Shown here in pieces: positions 20,638 to 32,972 of a DNA stretch of 64,000 bases. Position numbers and translations under genes: made by a program. The DNA comes from Ambrosia x helenae (lineage: Eukaryota; Streptophyta; Magnoliopsida; Asterales; Asteraceae), in the NCBI GenBank assembly GCA_030844895.1, contig CM061226.1, forward strand, positions 98,369,292 to 98,433,291, written 5' to 3'. Below the pieces are notes generated by a model that saw nothing but the letters and a program-made list of their open reading frames with translations, searched no databases and was not told the DNA's origin. How positions within the stretch are numbered: the first letter of the stretch is position 1; every line of letters begins with the position of its first letter.

Positions 20638-21856
20638 GCAAGTAGTACCTACAAGTGTGTGACTTACAAAAAATTAACACACTTTGATCATAGAATATAA
20701 AATTATTTATATTGATCTTTGTTTTAATGATGGTAGGTGGCAGTTTTGGAGGTGTTTAACACCAAAGGCATATATGTACTTTATGATCCCCAAGAGGTAC
20801 TTTTCATTTAGTTAGTTGTATTATTTTGTGCATATTGTCTTTTAATATGGACATTTGCGATTTGGTTTACTCAAATAGGTGCATTGGATTTACTTTATCT
20901 ATAGACATCTGATATAAATTTATGTGGTAGGGTTTAACACAATCACCAATTGGAGCCAAAGATTTGTAAAATTAAATCAAATATAGGCAAGTCATGAAAC
21001 TTCAAACAAAGCGTTTTTTACTAGAAAAGGGCCCGTATTTTTACTTCGCTTTGGGCCTCCAAAATGGTGGTGGGTTGCCTAGGTTATAACACTGCAAAAT
21101 CTGCACCGATGCCTTATTTTTCTAGAATTTGAATGTGATGTATTTAATAGTTACATGGGTAACTTTTAAACCTCTTTATGATAAACCAACCTTCTGAGTA
21201 TTGCTCTTGAAATGATTGGAGTTGGTATACATTTGAAAGTTTAACAAGAAAAGCTTTATCCTCTTAAACATGTATATGCTAACATGCATGTAAATTAGGA
21301 TTCTATTAATTTATGGTAAATGATTTTTAACAATTTGTTTCATTTAATATATACATAAGTATATATTTTAGAAAATTATAATCGTGTCAAGGTAATAACT
21401 ATACCTCCTGGGGAAGTAAATGAAGTACAATTTAAAGGAGCTAATTATACCTCCTGTCAAGGTAATAACTACTATGAACTTTTTTTCTATAAAATTAAAC
21501 AAATTGTGTTTTGTGGGTGAATACAAAAATGATGCCAGAGTTTCAAGCTACATATCTTTATACCTTCTCTCACATATAAGTTTCCTTTATTTTATAAACC
21601 GTCTTTCACCCCCTTTTTTTATTATGATCCTCACTTTTGTATTATGATATTTATATAATACAATAAGTATATACCGTTTCGACAATGGTTTGATAAAATT
21701 ACTGTTCATTTGTTTTATTTAAAACAACAAATGTGGTGTACAAGGAAATCTTTAGAGATTTATAATTTTGCTTATATGTTTTGAAATTAACTGTAATTTC
21801 AATATTCCAGTGAAGTTTCAAAGGCGTCAATTCCCAACCGTATGTATCTAAGAGAC

Positions 21857-22003
21857 CCTGTATTCTCACATGGTCAACTTTATGTTGCATTGTCAAGAGT
21901 TAAAAGTAGGGGATGTGTGAAATTACTTATACTTGATGGTGATGGGAATGTCAAGACTAAAACAAAAAATGTGCTGTATAAGGAAATATTTACTGATATT
22001 TGA
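21857..22003 (+). pseudogene. Helitron helicase C-terminal remnant, copy 2
   Basis: Reads PVFSHGQLYVALSRVKSRGC, then TKNVLYKEIFTDI and a stop. This is motif VI of the Pif1-like helicase, which opens DNA during rolling-circle transposition. The rest of the protein is absent or unrecognisable. Confidence 0.8.
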
Positions 22004-22128
22004 ATAAAATGTGTATTCGTTGGTTTTAAATTTTAATAAAATATTTCTACTGTATTTTTCTTATACGTTACACTACTCCAAATAATCGTACGTTGGTGAA
22101 CCGCGTGTCCACGCGGGCAAATATCTAG

Positions 22129-23750
22129 TAAATTAACTAAATCGTAAGCGACATAATTGAACTGACAAAAAAAAAAAAGTTTTGTCGGAAATTCAACGGA
22201 AACTTCCGATCTTTTTTCGGAGAAATATTTACGTTTTTAAAATCAGATCGTCAAAACTTTGTCAGAAGAATGAGTAATTATATATGATTGTTATGTATTT
22301 TTTTTTATCAGTTTTATTGATGTGTTTAGTTGATTAATGGAATGAAATCGCTTATTACTCAAGGAATCATATTCTCTCTGCAAATTCATTTCATCAACCC
22401 CGCTACTTTTTTTTTCATTACATTTCATCTTTCATGATTTATCCCTATGTAACAGTTTAAATATTTGTTGACTATCTTAGTTTGATAATCGACAGATAAT
22501 TCTCATGATATATTAATTACAAAAGTCCCACGATAATGATATCTAGGGGCATGTTCCATGTGTTGGTGAATAGTGCAAGCCACCTATATATGTGCTCGAT
22601 CATGTAGGCTCACTGATTCCTAACCGGTGGTCCACCCAAACATGTGTCTAAGTTGATCAATGATGCGTGTTGGGATACACCATTTTTCCATCGGTTTGTG
22701 GTGCATATTGAAGGGATCATCTACATAATCAGTTGATAATGACTTCCAAAACCTTTTGATCATTATGTAAACACATGTTCAAACATACGCTTAGGTTTTT
22801 ATATTTATATTTTTACAAAAAATAATTATTTATGCTGAATAATGCTAAATTTGATGTCTTTTTTTTTTTTTTTTCTTTCTTTCTTTTTATATATTTTCTA
22901 GTTCTAGAGATATCAGGATGAAAGGGGAGAGCCATATAATGACGTCTCTCACAATCACGGAAAAGAGTTAATCAAGAAAAATGAATATTATAATAGCAAT
23001 TATCTACCTATTTTACAAGAAAAATATGTTAAAAACTCATGGAAATTAAATTCGGTTTAAATCTTATTTAAAAAGCTCCACTTAGATATTGGCACTTATA
23101 AAAACAGCTATGCTCGTTGTTGGACACTGAAAGTTCAAAATGCACTTGATTGGTTTAATAAAAAGTGTAACTTGGCACTTTTTGACAAACCAAATTGGAT
23201 TATGACTTGTCCGGTATCAAAATTCACCAAAGAGAATGGGATTTCATTTGGATAAATAGAGTCAATGATGAGTGAATACATAGAATAATGAGAACATTGT
23301 AATTGTGTATTATTAATCATCATATGTTATAATATTATAATTAGGATAATTATAAAGAAACCTAATTAATCAAATCATATACTTTAATTATGATTGAAAT
23401 AGATGATGATCTGGAGGTCGGGTACCTACGGAGACACTGCCCCATCTTATTTCGTACCAAAGAAATTCATCCAAAATAAGGATGGTGTTGGTTTAGACAA
23501 TCAGATCAAAAATAAGTACAAGATATTTGTGAAGACAAACTCACAACTCTTTTTTATTCAAACAAACGAACTTCACAATTTACATGCAAAGGGACAAATA
23601 GAAACATTAACCTAAACAACTATTTATACTAATGAATATAAGGCAATGACATTTTGGTGTTGTGTGGCAACTTCATGACCTTCTAATGTGTAGGTCATGC
23701 GTTGGAGTCTCACCAACAGTAAAAATTTTCTAGGTTGAGTTTTATCACAG
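22129..23750. other. AT-rich intergenic sequence
   Basis: No gene recognised. It includes a pyrimidine tract (about 22858-22885) and a small open frame at 23403-23615 without similarity that I know. Confidence 0.4.
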
Positions 23751-23751
23751 T

Positions 23752-23933
23752 GAGGGGGTGTTTGAGATTGAGTTGAAAAATGACTTATTGACTTATTAGC
23801 TTTTTGGAAAAACCAATTAGTCATTTGGAAAAGCACAAAATCCTGGCTTTTCAAAATGACTTATTGACTTATTGACTTTTTCAAAAAGTTAATAAGTCAA
23901 TAAGTTGTTTCCAAACTCAATCCCAAACAGTAT
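23752..23933. mobile_element. MITE with about 17-bp inverted ends
   Basis: Left end GTGTTTGAGATTGAGTTG pairs with the right end AACTCAATCCCAAACAG. Inside, 'gacttattgacttatt' and its reverse complement recur, so the element can fold on itself. Target duplication not resolved. Confidence 0.7.
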
Positions 23934-24126
23934 TCGGGGATACCGTTCCTATACAATGATAGCGGGCCGGGTGACCAACATCGTCTACGTTGCAAGCATT
24001 GGTGGTATGCTGCCATTGGGTCTGCCCTGGTAATCAGGGTTTTGATGGAAAAAAGATAATTGATTAATGAATATATGAGATTTGATTCTCGCTGTTAAAA
24101 AAAGATTAATGAATAAAAGAGATCTT

Positions 24127-25888
24127 TTTTTTTTCTTTTTTTTTTTTTTTTTTTTTGAAAAGTGAGCTTCATTAAAAACGGGCAAGAGGACCTCAAAACG
24201 AGGGCCGCCGCCAACAAACTACAACATATACAAAGGATAAGTAGCCCAATTCTTCCAAACAATCGCTTTAAAACTAGATCTAGTCCTCAACCAAAGAAAC
24301 GACAAGGATTTCACCTTCGCCACCGCCTCTCCAACTTTCGCTTCTTTGTTGTTAAACATTTTATCATTCCTCACATTCCAAATAACCCAAAGCGTGATCA
24401 TGATAATACCTTGAAGAATCTTCTTCTCTTTAGCATTCTTGCTATCCTTAGCAATTTGGAGAAGATCTTGAATATCAAACGCAAAAATGTTACCTATTTT
24501 GCACCACGAACCAATGGCCGACCAAACGCCAAAAGAAAAACCGCACCCAGTAAAAATGTGCATAGCTGATTCGTCATCCACTTCACACAGAATGCAAACC
24601 GAGTCTGGGATTAAAACATGCCTCCGAAGAAGAGCAACTCTCGTCGGAATCCGATCCATCTCAAGACGCCAAATGAAGATGTTAATCTTTAGAGGAACCC
24701 AAGCTAACCACTGACAGTAAGATAGCCTTCGAACCACTCTATCTTTGACCATTTGCGTTTTGAAATCTGCAACAGAGTATAAACCTTCTGACCCGATAAC
24801 ACACTTCCAACTATCTGCAACATCCGATAAAAATAGGCCTTCCAAACTGTTCTGCAGCTGAGCGAGTTCTGCCAATTCAGCATCGGACTGCAGCCCAGAA
24901 GTCCAGCTGCAAACAAATGTTAATTTTGCCCTGTTCCATAGATCCGCAACAAACGCTTTTTTGTTATCAGCCAACCGAAAGAGGCAAGGGAATACATCTT
25001 TGAATGGCGCATTCCCACACCATCTGTCAAGCCAAAAACGAACCTCTTTCCCATTTCCCACCACTGCCTTGAAATAATATGATAGGAATTTAGAGTGCAG
25101 CGAAATTTTATTAACTGTAGTTGCTATCGATTTCCAACAACCGGAAGAGTAACGATTAAAAGGCAACACCTCCCAATTGTTATATTGAGAATGACATTCT
25201 TTTATAACTTTACGCCATAACCAGGTTGGTTCTTTCTTGAATCTCCAAACCCATTTCACAAGGAGAGCTAAATTGACCTTGGCAATCCTGGCAACAACCA
25301 AACCCCCATCCTTTTTAGGATTTGTAACAATATCCCAAGAGACCCAGTGGATCTTTTTAACCTCATCATCTCCGGCCCACAGAAAACGTCTCATCATGAT
25401 TCAATATTAGCAATCACTTTAGCGGGAGCTTTATAAAGAGAAAGATAATAGACGGGTAAGCTTGAGAGAACCGACTTTATAAGAATAAACCGGCCTCCAA
25501 TAGAAAGGAGTTTGGCCTTCCAAGATTTCAGTCGTGTTCTACACTTTTCAACCACATTATCCCAGCTTCGAATCCGATTCATATTGGCGCCCACTTTGAT
25601 ACCGAGATAGTCGAAAGGAATGCAACCAAGTTGACAACCACTTAAGTCTGCCAAAGCCTTCTTATCTTCGTCCAAAATATTAACCCCATGAATACTTGAC
25701 TTATGAAGGTTAATCTTTAGACCCGAGCATAAATAAAACACCCGAAGAATACGAGTCATATTATTGAAGTTTTCCGGGGACCATCTTCCTACTAGTAAGG
25801 CATCATCCGCGTATAACAAATGGGATATAACCGGCCCATTATCACCAATCCGAACGCTTTCAAATCCGCCAATATCACACTGCCATTA
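24127..25888 (-). pseudogene. 5'-truncated L1-type LINE (RT C-terminus and zf-RVT)
   Basis: From the T-run at 24127-24158 (the A-tail on the minus strand) this reads back through a 3' UTR to the LINE ORF2. At the truncated 5' end it starts in the reverse-transcriptase palm (ESVRIGDNGPVISHLLYADD, with the catalytic YADD). It continues through SIHGVNILDEDKKALADL, FDYLGIKVGANMNR and FILIKSVLSSLPVYYLS, then, after a frameshift at about 25395, LWAGDDEVKKIHWVSWD, the RNase H/zf-RVT region (WRLEMDRIPTRVALLRR, CILCEVDDESAMHIFTGC) and the ending WATYPLYML. The endonuclease and the front of the RT are missing. No target duplication was found, and the 5' side abuts a Copia scrap. Confidence 0.88.
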
Positions 25889-26160
25889 ATCCAAACTCAG
25901 TGCACGTTCTTTCCAAATACGGTGGCCCGGATGAGATTATTTTGGGTGACGGTAAATCGCTTCCTATCACACAAGTCTTCAAACCAACTCACGACCACTA
26001 TTCTTAATAATGTTTTAATTGCTCCTAATCTTCGCAATAATCTTATTTCAGTCGCAAAACTTAGTCGTACTAACCAAGTTTCCGTTGAATTTTTTCCATA
26101 TCATTTATTGGCGAACCAAAGATTCGAAGGGCTCCAACTGAATTCTTACAACTCTAAAAG
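25889..26160 (+). pseudogene. Ty1/Copia protease/GAG-pre-integrase scrap
   Basis: One frame gives VHVLSKYGGPDEIILGDGKS followed by LPIT, and after a frameshift LNNVLIAPNLRNNLISVAKL and VSVEFFPYHLL. This order is that of the Copia region between the protease and the GAG-pre-integrase. It is about 270 bases long with nothing of the element on either side. Confidence 0.8.
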
Positions 26161-27419
26161 GATAGTTACACCAATTAATTAACTAGTTATCTGACCTTGT
26201 TTTTGCTAATTATTGATTATGAATATCTTAACTGTAACATTATTTATCAGTCATTGCATGAGGGCAAATATGTGGGTTAAAGAGTCGTTTTCGAATAATT
26301 AAATAAATATCAAATACTTAAATTACTTTTAACAATCAAAGAAAAAAAAATCAATAATATGTCCACGTCTATATGTGTAACAGTGTGCAAAGAAACCGAC
26401 CGTTGGGTGTGCCTCAGTTTCTTTCACCAGCTACCTTTTGTCCATATTACTATATAACGTTAACATAGTCAACATAAACATACCCCATTAAAATTCCAAA
26501 TTACTATATTTTTTTATAACATGAACATCGTATTTTTAATAAAAATAAATTAAATGAATTGATGTGTTATATCTATATTTTAGTTATTAAAAAGGGAATA
26601 AAATGATAAAAGAATAACTAAAATTCAATATTGTTCCAATAAAGTCGGTCATTTTTTTCTAATTATAAAAACCACTCAAAGTACTAGGGTTTAAGAAAAA
26701 AACTCCTACTAGCACAAATATACATTCTATCATAAAAAAAATAAAAACATACATATAAGCTTTTAGTTAATGTCTATTTTGATCATTTTATACATGTTAT
26801 TAAAAAATTCAACTACTCTGACAAACACCAAAATACATTTAAAAATATACAATTTTCAACTACAGCTAACAACTTGTAGCCACCAGCATGTAACTTCCAA
26901 CCAACCAGCAAACAACTAGTTTTGACAAAGATACCCTAGGTGTATTATTCTTTTTTTCTTCACTTACTACTTCATATTAAACTTGATAAAAAAAGTAAAG
27001 TACAAAATAAGTCCACATTCTAAACTAGAGTTTGGCCTTATTTTCTTGTCATTGAATATTATTATATACAATACAAGTGTACCTCTATTTTAATTTTGTT
27101 TTTATCAGAACAGAAAACAGAGAAACATAATTTGATCAGCGAGTGAATCACCAATCTCTTTCCTGAATCATTCACAAGTTATTGATTGTACGTGTTTGTG
27201 TTGTACAAGTCTTCTGAAGCATTAAATCCCCACAATCTAAACTCTTTCTTTTATTATTTTTATTTATTTATATATATCTTTTGCTATTTTTAGCCAACCC
27301 ATCACCGCTAAACGGTTAAAGACTTGAAATATTCATCGGTTCATCCATTTGTACTCTGTTCTGAGCTTTGCAAATTGCAAAATTCTACTCTGATTATTGT
27401 ATGAAGTTCATGTTTGAAG
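26161..27419 (+). promoter_or_regulatory. Upstream region of the NT-C2 gene
   Basis: AT-rich, no ORF. The likely 5' UTR is the pyrimidine/AG-mixed stretch from about 27100. A short upstream ORF (ATG 27401, stop at 27427; MKFMFEDV) overlaps the main ATG at 27420 out of frame and could lower translation. I cannot single out a TATA box with confidence. Confidence 0.4.
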
Positions 27420-30400
27420 ATGTTTAAGCCAGTGAGATGGAGGAGTGAGAAGAACAAGATCAAATGTGTATACAAATTGCAGTTTCATGCAACTCAGGTA
27501 ATTAACATGTTTCTTGATTAATACCCAATTTTGTAATTTGTTAATTGCATGCATCATGTGTGTCTTGATATTGCAAGTATTGTGTTTGTTGAATTAAAAA
27601 AAGAGATTTTTTTTAAAGATTTTGAATCTTTATGGAAATAAAGTCACAAGGAAGGAGATTTCTGTCTTTGTGGGATTTTTTATTTTTTATTTTATTTTTT
27701 ATAAGATTGTTAAGATATGCTATATACTGATGTTTGGATTTAAAGGAAACAATTCCATAGAACAATGTGAAATATTCTTGTGGAAATAGGATAAGTGCAC
27801 TAATTAGAAGGTTAGGGTTTGCCGTCCAGAAAGGGGGTGGCGGCGCAGCTTGTTGCCCGCCTGCCCGCTGTCTTGACGTAATTTTTCGCGGTTATGTGTC
27901 AATAAAACTAATCCACACAAAAAAAAAAAAAAAAAAAATTAGAATGTAGTTACTCAAATAGAAGGCTAGTTTTAGTAGTAGAATGAGAAAGAAAGGTAAA
28001 TTTTAACGTTTACCGAGTTGACAGGCGTAGTATGATGGGACGGTTGTACTATAACTGAAAAATCGGAAACAGACAAGCTAGGGTGTGTAATGCCATGTGG
28101 ATGGCGTCATGGCGAAACGACAGCAAAAGGCAGCCGTGGGTGAAGTGGAAAAGGTGGAAAGAAGTGTATTTAAAGATGGTATCAGTGCAGCGGTGCTGAA
28201 GTAAGAGCAAAAGGCAACCGTGGGTGAAGGGGAAAATGTGGATGGCGTCATTGCGAGAATAAAAATAACAGTAATAAAGAATTAAGAAACGAGATGAATC
28301 TTTGTGATTGGTTGATTCTGACAGGCGGAAATTAGCGGAAGATGGTTGTGACGTAGCTGCATTAGAGTTACTCAACATAACCATATTTAGGATCTTTATC
28401 TAACCTGGAAAGCACATATTCCGGCTATTGGAGCACGTGTTCATCTTATTAGATCGGTTCCACTTATTGATACACTATTTCGTCGATCAAAAGTTATTTG
28501 AACATATCTGAAAACTTAAATATAAAGGCTAAAAATCTGCATAACTATTTAGGTATGTTTTTTCAAAACAAAGTAACAGTAATGATAGAACAGATATATT
28601 AAATTGTTCAGAGCTGACCAACCTTATCATACCCCATTAATGATTCTAACATAGTTAATTGTAGAAACTATCGTTTACTCGTTTAGTCATTTATAAACAT
28701 GGTCAAGAAAGTCGTCTTGTTCATGCTGTGAAATACATTTTTTTTTAGTTTTGCCAAATGCTTAGTTAGTCTGTTATGCGTCTGCAGTTGGCACATTTCG
28801 AAGGAGATGCTTTAATAATATCAGTTATTCCTGCTGATGTTGGAAAGCCGACATCAAAATCAGAGAAAGTCAAAGTTCGAGACGGAAGCTGTCACTGGGA
28901 AAAACCACTTTTCGAAACTGTGAAATTTTCTCAGGATCCGAAAACTGGAAAATACTATGAGAAAATTTATCACTTTATGGTGGCAAAGGTGCAGATTCCT
29001 TTTATCTACGCGATTTTATATTTTCTTTCTAAAAAAATAAATTTATTTCTTTGATTTTTGACATTTTTGTAGGATTCTTCAAGATTTGGTTGTGTTGGAG
29101 AGGTTTCAATTGATTTTGCAAGTTATGCAGCGGCTACAAAGCAATCTTCTCTATCTCTTCCTCTTAAAAATACTAATTCTGCAGCAGTATTGCATGTTAG
29201 TCCCTCTCGCTTGTGAAATTTACGTTACGTGGATTTGTTCATTTAAGTTTAATGGTTGTTTACGTCGTTTGAACCAGGTATCGCTTCAAAGGGTGCAAGG
29301 GACTTCTGATCCGAGGTAAAAATAAATTTCAGAAGATGTTTTAATTTTCTATTCCCGTTAACTTGTAAAAGTGTTTTGTATATACTTGTACAATTTGCAG
29401 GGACATTGATGGAACTGGAAATGATAGTCACCATGATCGAAGCTTGCGGTCACACTTTGGCAACGGGGAATTAGAAGGAAACGCTAAAGAAAATCCTACT
29501 GAAGTAAGTTTATATGTAACTTACTAAATATTAGTTATTGTGACTTGATATTGCAATAATCATTTCACCGTGTTTGGGTAAAAAGATTTTTCTTCTGATT
29601 ATAGAATCAGTTTTGGATAATCGGTTTCGTAGTTTCATACCAAATGCAACATTTGAATGATCTAAGGGTAATCTGTTATTACTACTTCAAGCAACAGAAG
29701 CACATCCAAACACTCTATTCTACAACGTGTTTTATTACGACCGATTAGCTTAATCATACTGTTTAGCTAATATTTCAGGATTATGGGATGGGAAATGACA
29801 TTAACAGAGATCACCGATCATCCATGGGATCTGATATCATGCTGTTAAGTTCTGATAGCAGTTCCGGGCTTAATACCCCACGCGAACATGAACCTAAGAA
29901 CCCAAAGTTGACTCAAGAATTGTCAATCAGAAAGGATAAATCATCACAATGGGATTGGTTAAATGGTTCGGATCCTAAGTTAAGTACGGATGATTCTTCA
30001 ACGAGTACTTTAGGCGAAACTTCTGAGGAGAGTCCTTCAGATGCCATGATTCAAAACCTTAAGGTCAAAGTTGAAGCTTTGACCAGGCAAGCTAATGTTT
30101 CGGAGTTGGAATTACAAACGCTTCGTAAGCAAATCGTGAAAGAGATGAAAAAGGGACAAGATCTTTCAAGGGAAGTAGCTACGCTTAAAGAAGAACGAAA
30201 TGCATTGAAGGATGAGTGTGAAAAACTTAAGGTGCAAGAAGTCAAAGTCAACGGTATGTTGTTGATTGACCAAGGTGATCCTTGGGCTCTTCTTGATGAA
30301 CTGAGGCAAGAATTAAACCTTGAGAAGGATTTAAGCTCTAATCTTCGGTTACAGCTTCAAGAAACGCTCGAGTCAAATACTGAGTTGGTTCTTGCTTTAG

Positions 30401-31643
30401 AGATGTCAACGTCAAAATCAAAGTCAGCGTGTTCTAAATCTGAAATGGATGATGATGAGGAACAAAGGGAGTTGGAAGCAATCGTTAAAGAACATAATGG
30501 CGCGAAGGAAACGTATTTACTAGAGCAAAAGATGATAGACCTTTGTGCTGAAATGGAATTATATAAAAGAGATAAAGATGAACTAGAAATGCACATGGAA
30601 CAACTCGCACTTGATTACGAGATCATGAAGCAGGAAAATCACGATTTAACTTTTAAACTCGAGCGTAGTCGACTTCAAGAACAGTTAAAGATGCAATACG
30701 AGTGTACGTCGTCTTACACAACCGTAACGGAACTAGAAACACAGATAGATAGCTTAGAAGACGATCTCAAGGCGAAGTCAAAAGAATTGGCAAAGTCAAA
30801 TCTGGTCATAGAAGAGCTTGAATCCTATAGCAAGAATCTCGAGGAAGCGTTAAGGAATCAAGCTCATGAATTTGAGACCGATTTTAAAGAGCTAATGCGT
30901 TCAAAAACCGAGCAGGAACAACGAGCCATTCGTGCAGAGGATGATTTGAGAAAAATGAAGCTGCAAAACGTAAGCGCAGCCACACGGCTTCAAGATGAAC
31001 TTAGAAGGCTTTCACAAAAAATGGCATCTACATTTGAAGTAAATGAGAAGGCAGTCATGAATGCCACAAATGAAGCTAGTAAACTTCGTGTCGAAAAACA
31101 GGTTCTTGAAGATACCCTCGCGAAAGTTAAACAAGATTTACATGAGCTCGATGACCGTTTTCAAGAAAAACTAGTGTTTCTTGTTGATCAAATAACTCTA
31201 AAATCAAAACAGTTAGAGAAGATCAAGAAACAGGTTGAGCATATGACTGAAATTTATAATCTTGATAGTGAAAGATCGAAGGAACTTGCTAACGACTGCT
31301 CTGAAAACTTCTTTCTACGTAAGGAGAAAGATCTTCGACTTGAAATAGAAGAGTTGGAAAGAAAATTGGATGTTCTTGTTCAGAAAACCAAAAGTTCACA
31401 GGTATATATAATAATAATATATCCACACTTTTTAACTTGATGGAAACTAGAGGTGGCAAGATGGAGAGGTTGGGTAACATGTCAAAACAGGTTCGGGTTG
31501 AAAAGGGTCATTTTTACCATGGTTTAAAGTGGATGTGGGTCGGTTGGGTTGAGACGTTTGTTTTAACCTTTTTATCTTTTATCATTACGTGCAGTGACGA
31601 TGAGATTTCACCGGAGATAAAGGCGGCCCAAGATAGATCATAG
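27420..31643 (+). CDS. NT-C2 domain coiled-coil protein (myosin heavy chain-related type)
   Basis: Six exons are clear: 27420-27497, 28788-28988, about 29073-29196, 29279-29316, about 29401-29503 and 29780-31402, with GT/AG introns. The protein begins MFKPVRWRSEKNKIKCVYKL and continues LAHFEGDALIISVIPADVGK: an N-terminal C2 (NT-C2/EEIG1-EHBP1) domain over roughly the first 140 residues. A Ser-rich linker and a long coiled coil of some 450 residues follow, with heptad-rich Glu/Lys/Leu. Arabidopsis relatives annotated 'myosin heavy chain-related' have this layout and are longer (about 1000 residues). Here, after SSQ at 31402 the next plausible acceptor (31594, GTGCAG) leads at once to TGA in the required phase, or to DDEISPEIKAAQDRS in another. 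So the protein, about 720 residues, looks 3'-truncated. Such proteins are thought to link membranes to the cytoskeleton; the function here is inferred. Confidence 0.8.
27800..27940 (+). repeat. Retroposon remnant with A-tail in intron 1
   Basis: Contains QKGVAAQLVARLPAVLT (allowing one extra G), then a stop, about 50 bases of UTR and a run of 19 A. It shares its coding end with 15530-15580. Inserted in the sense direction in the first intron of the NT-C2 gene. Confidence 0.6.
28075..28265. repeat. Internal duplication in intron 1
   Basis: ATGTGGATGGCGTCATGGCG and GCAAAAGGCAGCCGTGGGTG (28094-28145) recur as GCAAAAGGCAACCGTGGGTG and ATGTGGATGGCGTCATTGCG (28206-28255). The order of the two blocks is swapped, suggesting a partial tandem array of a GC-rich unit. 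Confidence 0.65.
29571..29716. mobile_element. Small MITE in intron 5
   Basis: Ends GTGTTTGGGTAAAAAGATTT and ...GAAGCACATCCAAACAC form short inverted repeats (GTGTTTGG). It is about 145 bp and lies wholly inside an intron of the NT-C2 gene. Ends only; target duplication not resolved. Confidence 0.55.
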
Positions 31644-32086
31644 ATGTGAAAAATGGTAAAGGTTTTATGGTTTTTTTTCCATCAATGCATGTCTATACAT
31701 ATTAGTTTTACAATGTAGATTAGTATGATGATAATCTGTTGATATGATCTTATTTATAAATAATATAGGTTTTTTTTTTTATTATTATTATTTTTAAACT
31801 CTATAGTTAAATGTTGCTTCTTGATATATTCCTGACTTGATCCATGGTGTGAAGGGTGTCTAGATAATCCTCATCTGGCTCCTGAAGTATGGGGTTGTAC
31901 TTTGTGCATGAATGACATTCCACCTCATAGAGGATCTAGGATGCATTACTGAGTTGTACGGTACAAACAGTGAATGCATTTTAGCTAACTGTGGCAGTCG
32001 GCAAAATCATAAAAGGGGTTCCGAATAGGCAGGCATTCACTAGATAAGAGCGGGAGAAGTCTGACATTAGGCCAGGGGTGTTCAAC
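31644..32086. other. Downstream region of the NT-C2 gene
   Basis: Includes a T-run (31770-31782) and no ORF or element that I recognise. The stretch just upstream (31447-31580) has the 'gggtcggttgggtt' phrasing common in plant repeat relics. Confidence 0.4.
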
Positions 32087-32773
32087 GAATCGAATAACGA
32101 ATTTTTGAATTATTCGAATCGAATTTCTCGAATTTTTAATATTTTTACCTGAATTCGTATTCGATTCGTATTCGCTTAAAATTCAATTTATTCGATTCGT
32201 ATTCGATTCAAATAAGAAACTTGAATTCGAATCGAATTCGAATAAATTCGATTTAGTTCAAATTCACCATCAATAATAAATTGTTTTACTTTTAGTTTTA
32301 TAACTAATACAAACTCATTATTTTTAACATATAAAATACAAATCTACAAAATTGATAAACAACAATATGTCATATACGGAAATAGTAAAAATAGTAGAGA
32401 GTATAGTTTGTTAGAGTTTTATGATGTATAAGGTAAATATGTAAAATATGGTTATGGTAAAAGTTGTAGACACTATGGGTTCTTAGAGTTTGACCAAAAT
32501 TTAGAAGTTCTTTTTTTTCAATGTGTATATAATAATGAGTATGTGTGTATATATATTTAAAAAATATACATGTACAGTTTTTATTCGAATTTCGAATCGA
32601 ATCGAATTTAAAATCATAAATTCGTATTCGATTTACTTGACTCGAATTCGAATCGAATCGAATCGAATTCGAATTCTTAATAAACGAATCGAATTCTTGA
32701 TAATCGAATCGTACTAAGTCGAACTTCGAATTTTTCGAATTCGAATCGAATTCTGAACACCCTACATTAGGCA
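32079..32773. mobile_element. hAT-like MITE built on GAATCGAATTC repeats
   Basis: Ends: AGGGGTGTTCAACGAATCGAA on the left and, reversed, AGGGTGTTCAGAATTCGATT on the right. The flanks repeat ACATTAGGC (about 32079-32087 and 32763-32771), an 8-9 bp target duplication. Both subterminal regions (32090-32270 and 32580-32760) are made of many overlapping GAATCGAATTC/ATTCGAAT units, and the middle is AT-rich. Confidence 0.8.
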
Positions 32774-32972
32774 GAATCGCAAGCCCAGGTTAATTACATA
32801 TTTTGGATGTTGGGCTAGTTTATGGGCTTAATAGGCTAGTATAATAAAAGCCCACCCTCTATAAACATTGGATCCGCCCCGGATCCCTACTGGTAACTGG
32901 TCTTTGAGTTTAATAGTATTGGTCTTTGGGTCTGGTTTATAAGGGCCAAAACCCAACCCACAAGTTTGATAC

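Larger units (their letters stand above)
17460..22128 (+). mobile_element. Helitron (H1), decayed, plus orientation
   Basis: The 3' terminus is textbook: hairpin CCGCGTGTCCACGCGG (22101-22116), eight bases, then CTAG at 22125-22128 followed by T. The 5' end is proposed at about 17460, where A precedes TCTTCTATATATAC. Just before the hairpin, 21857-22003 encodes the C-terminal motif of a Helitron helicase. A second, slightly decayed copy of helicase tail plus hairpin lies at 20425-20637. The interior is AT-rich and contains two families of internal duplications. No intact Rep/helicase gene remains. Confidence 0.75.
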
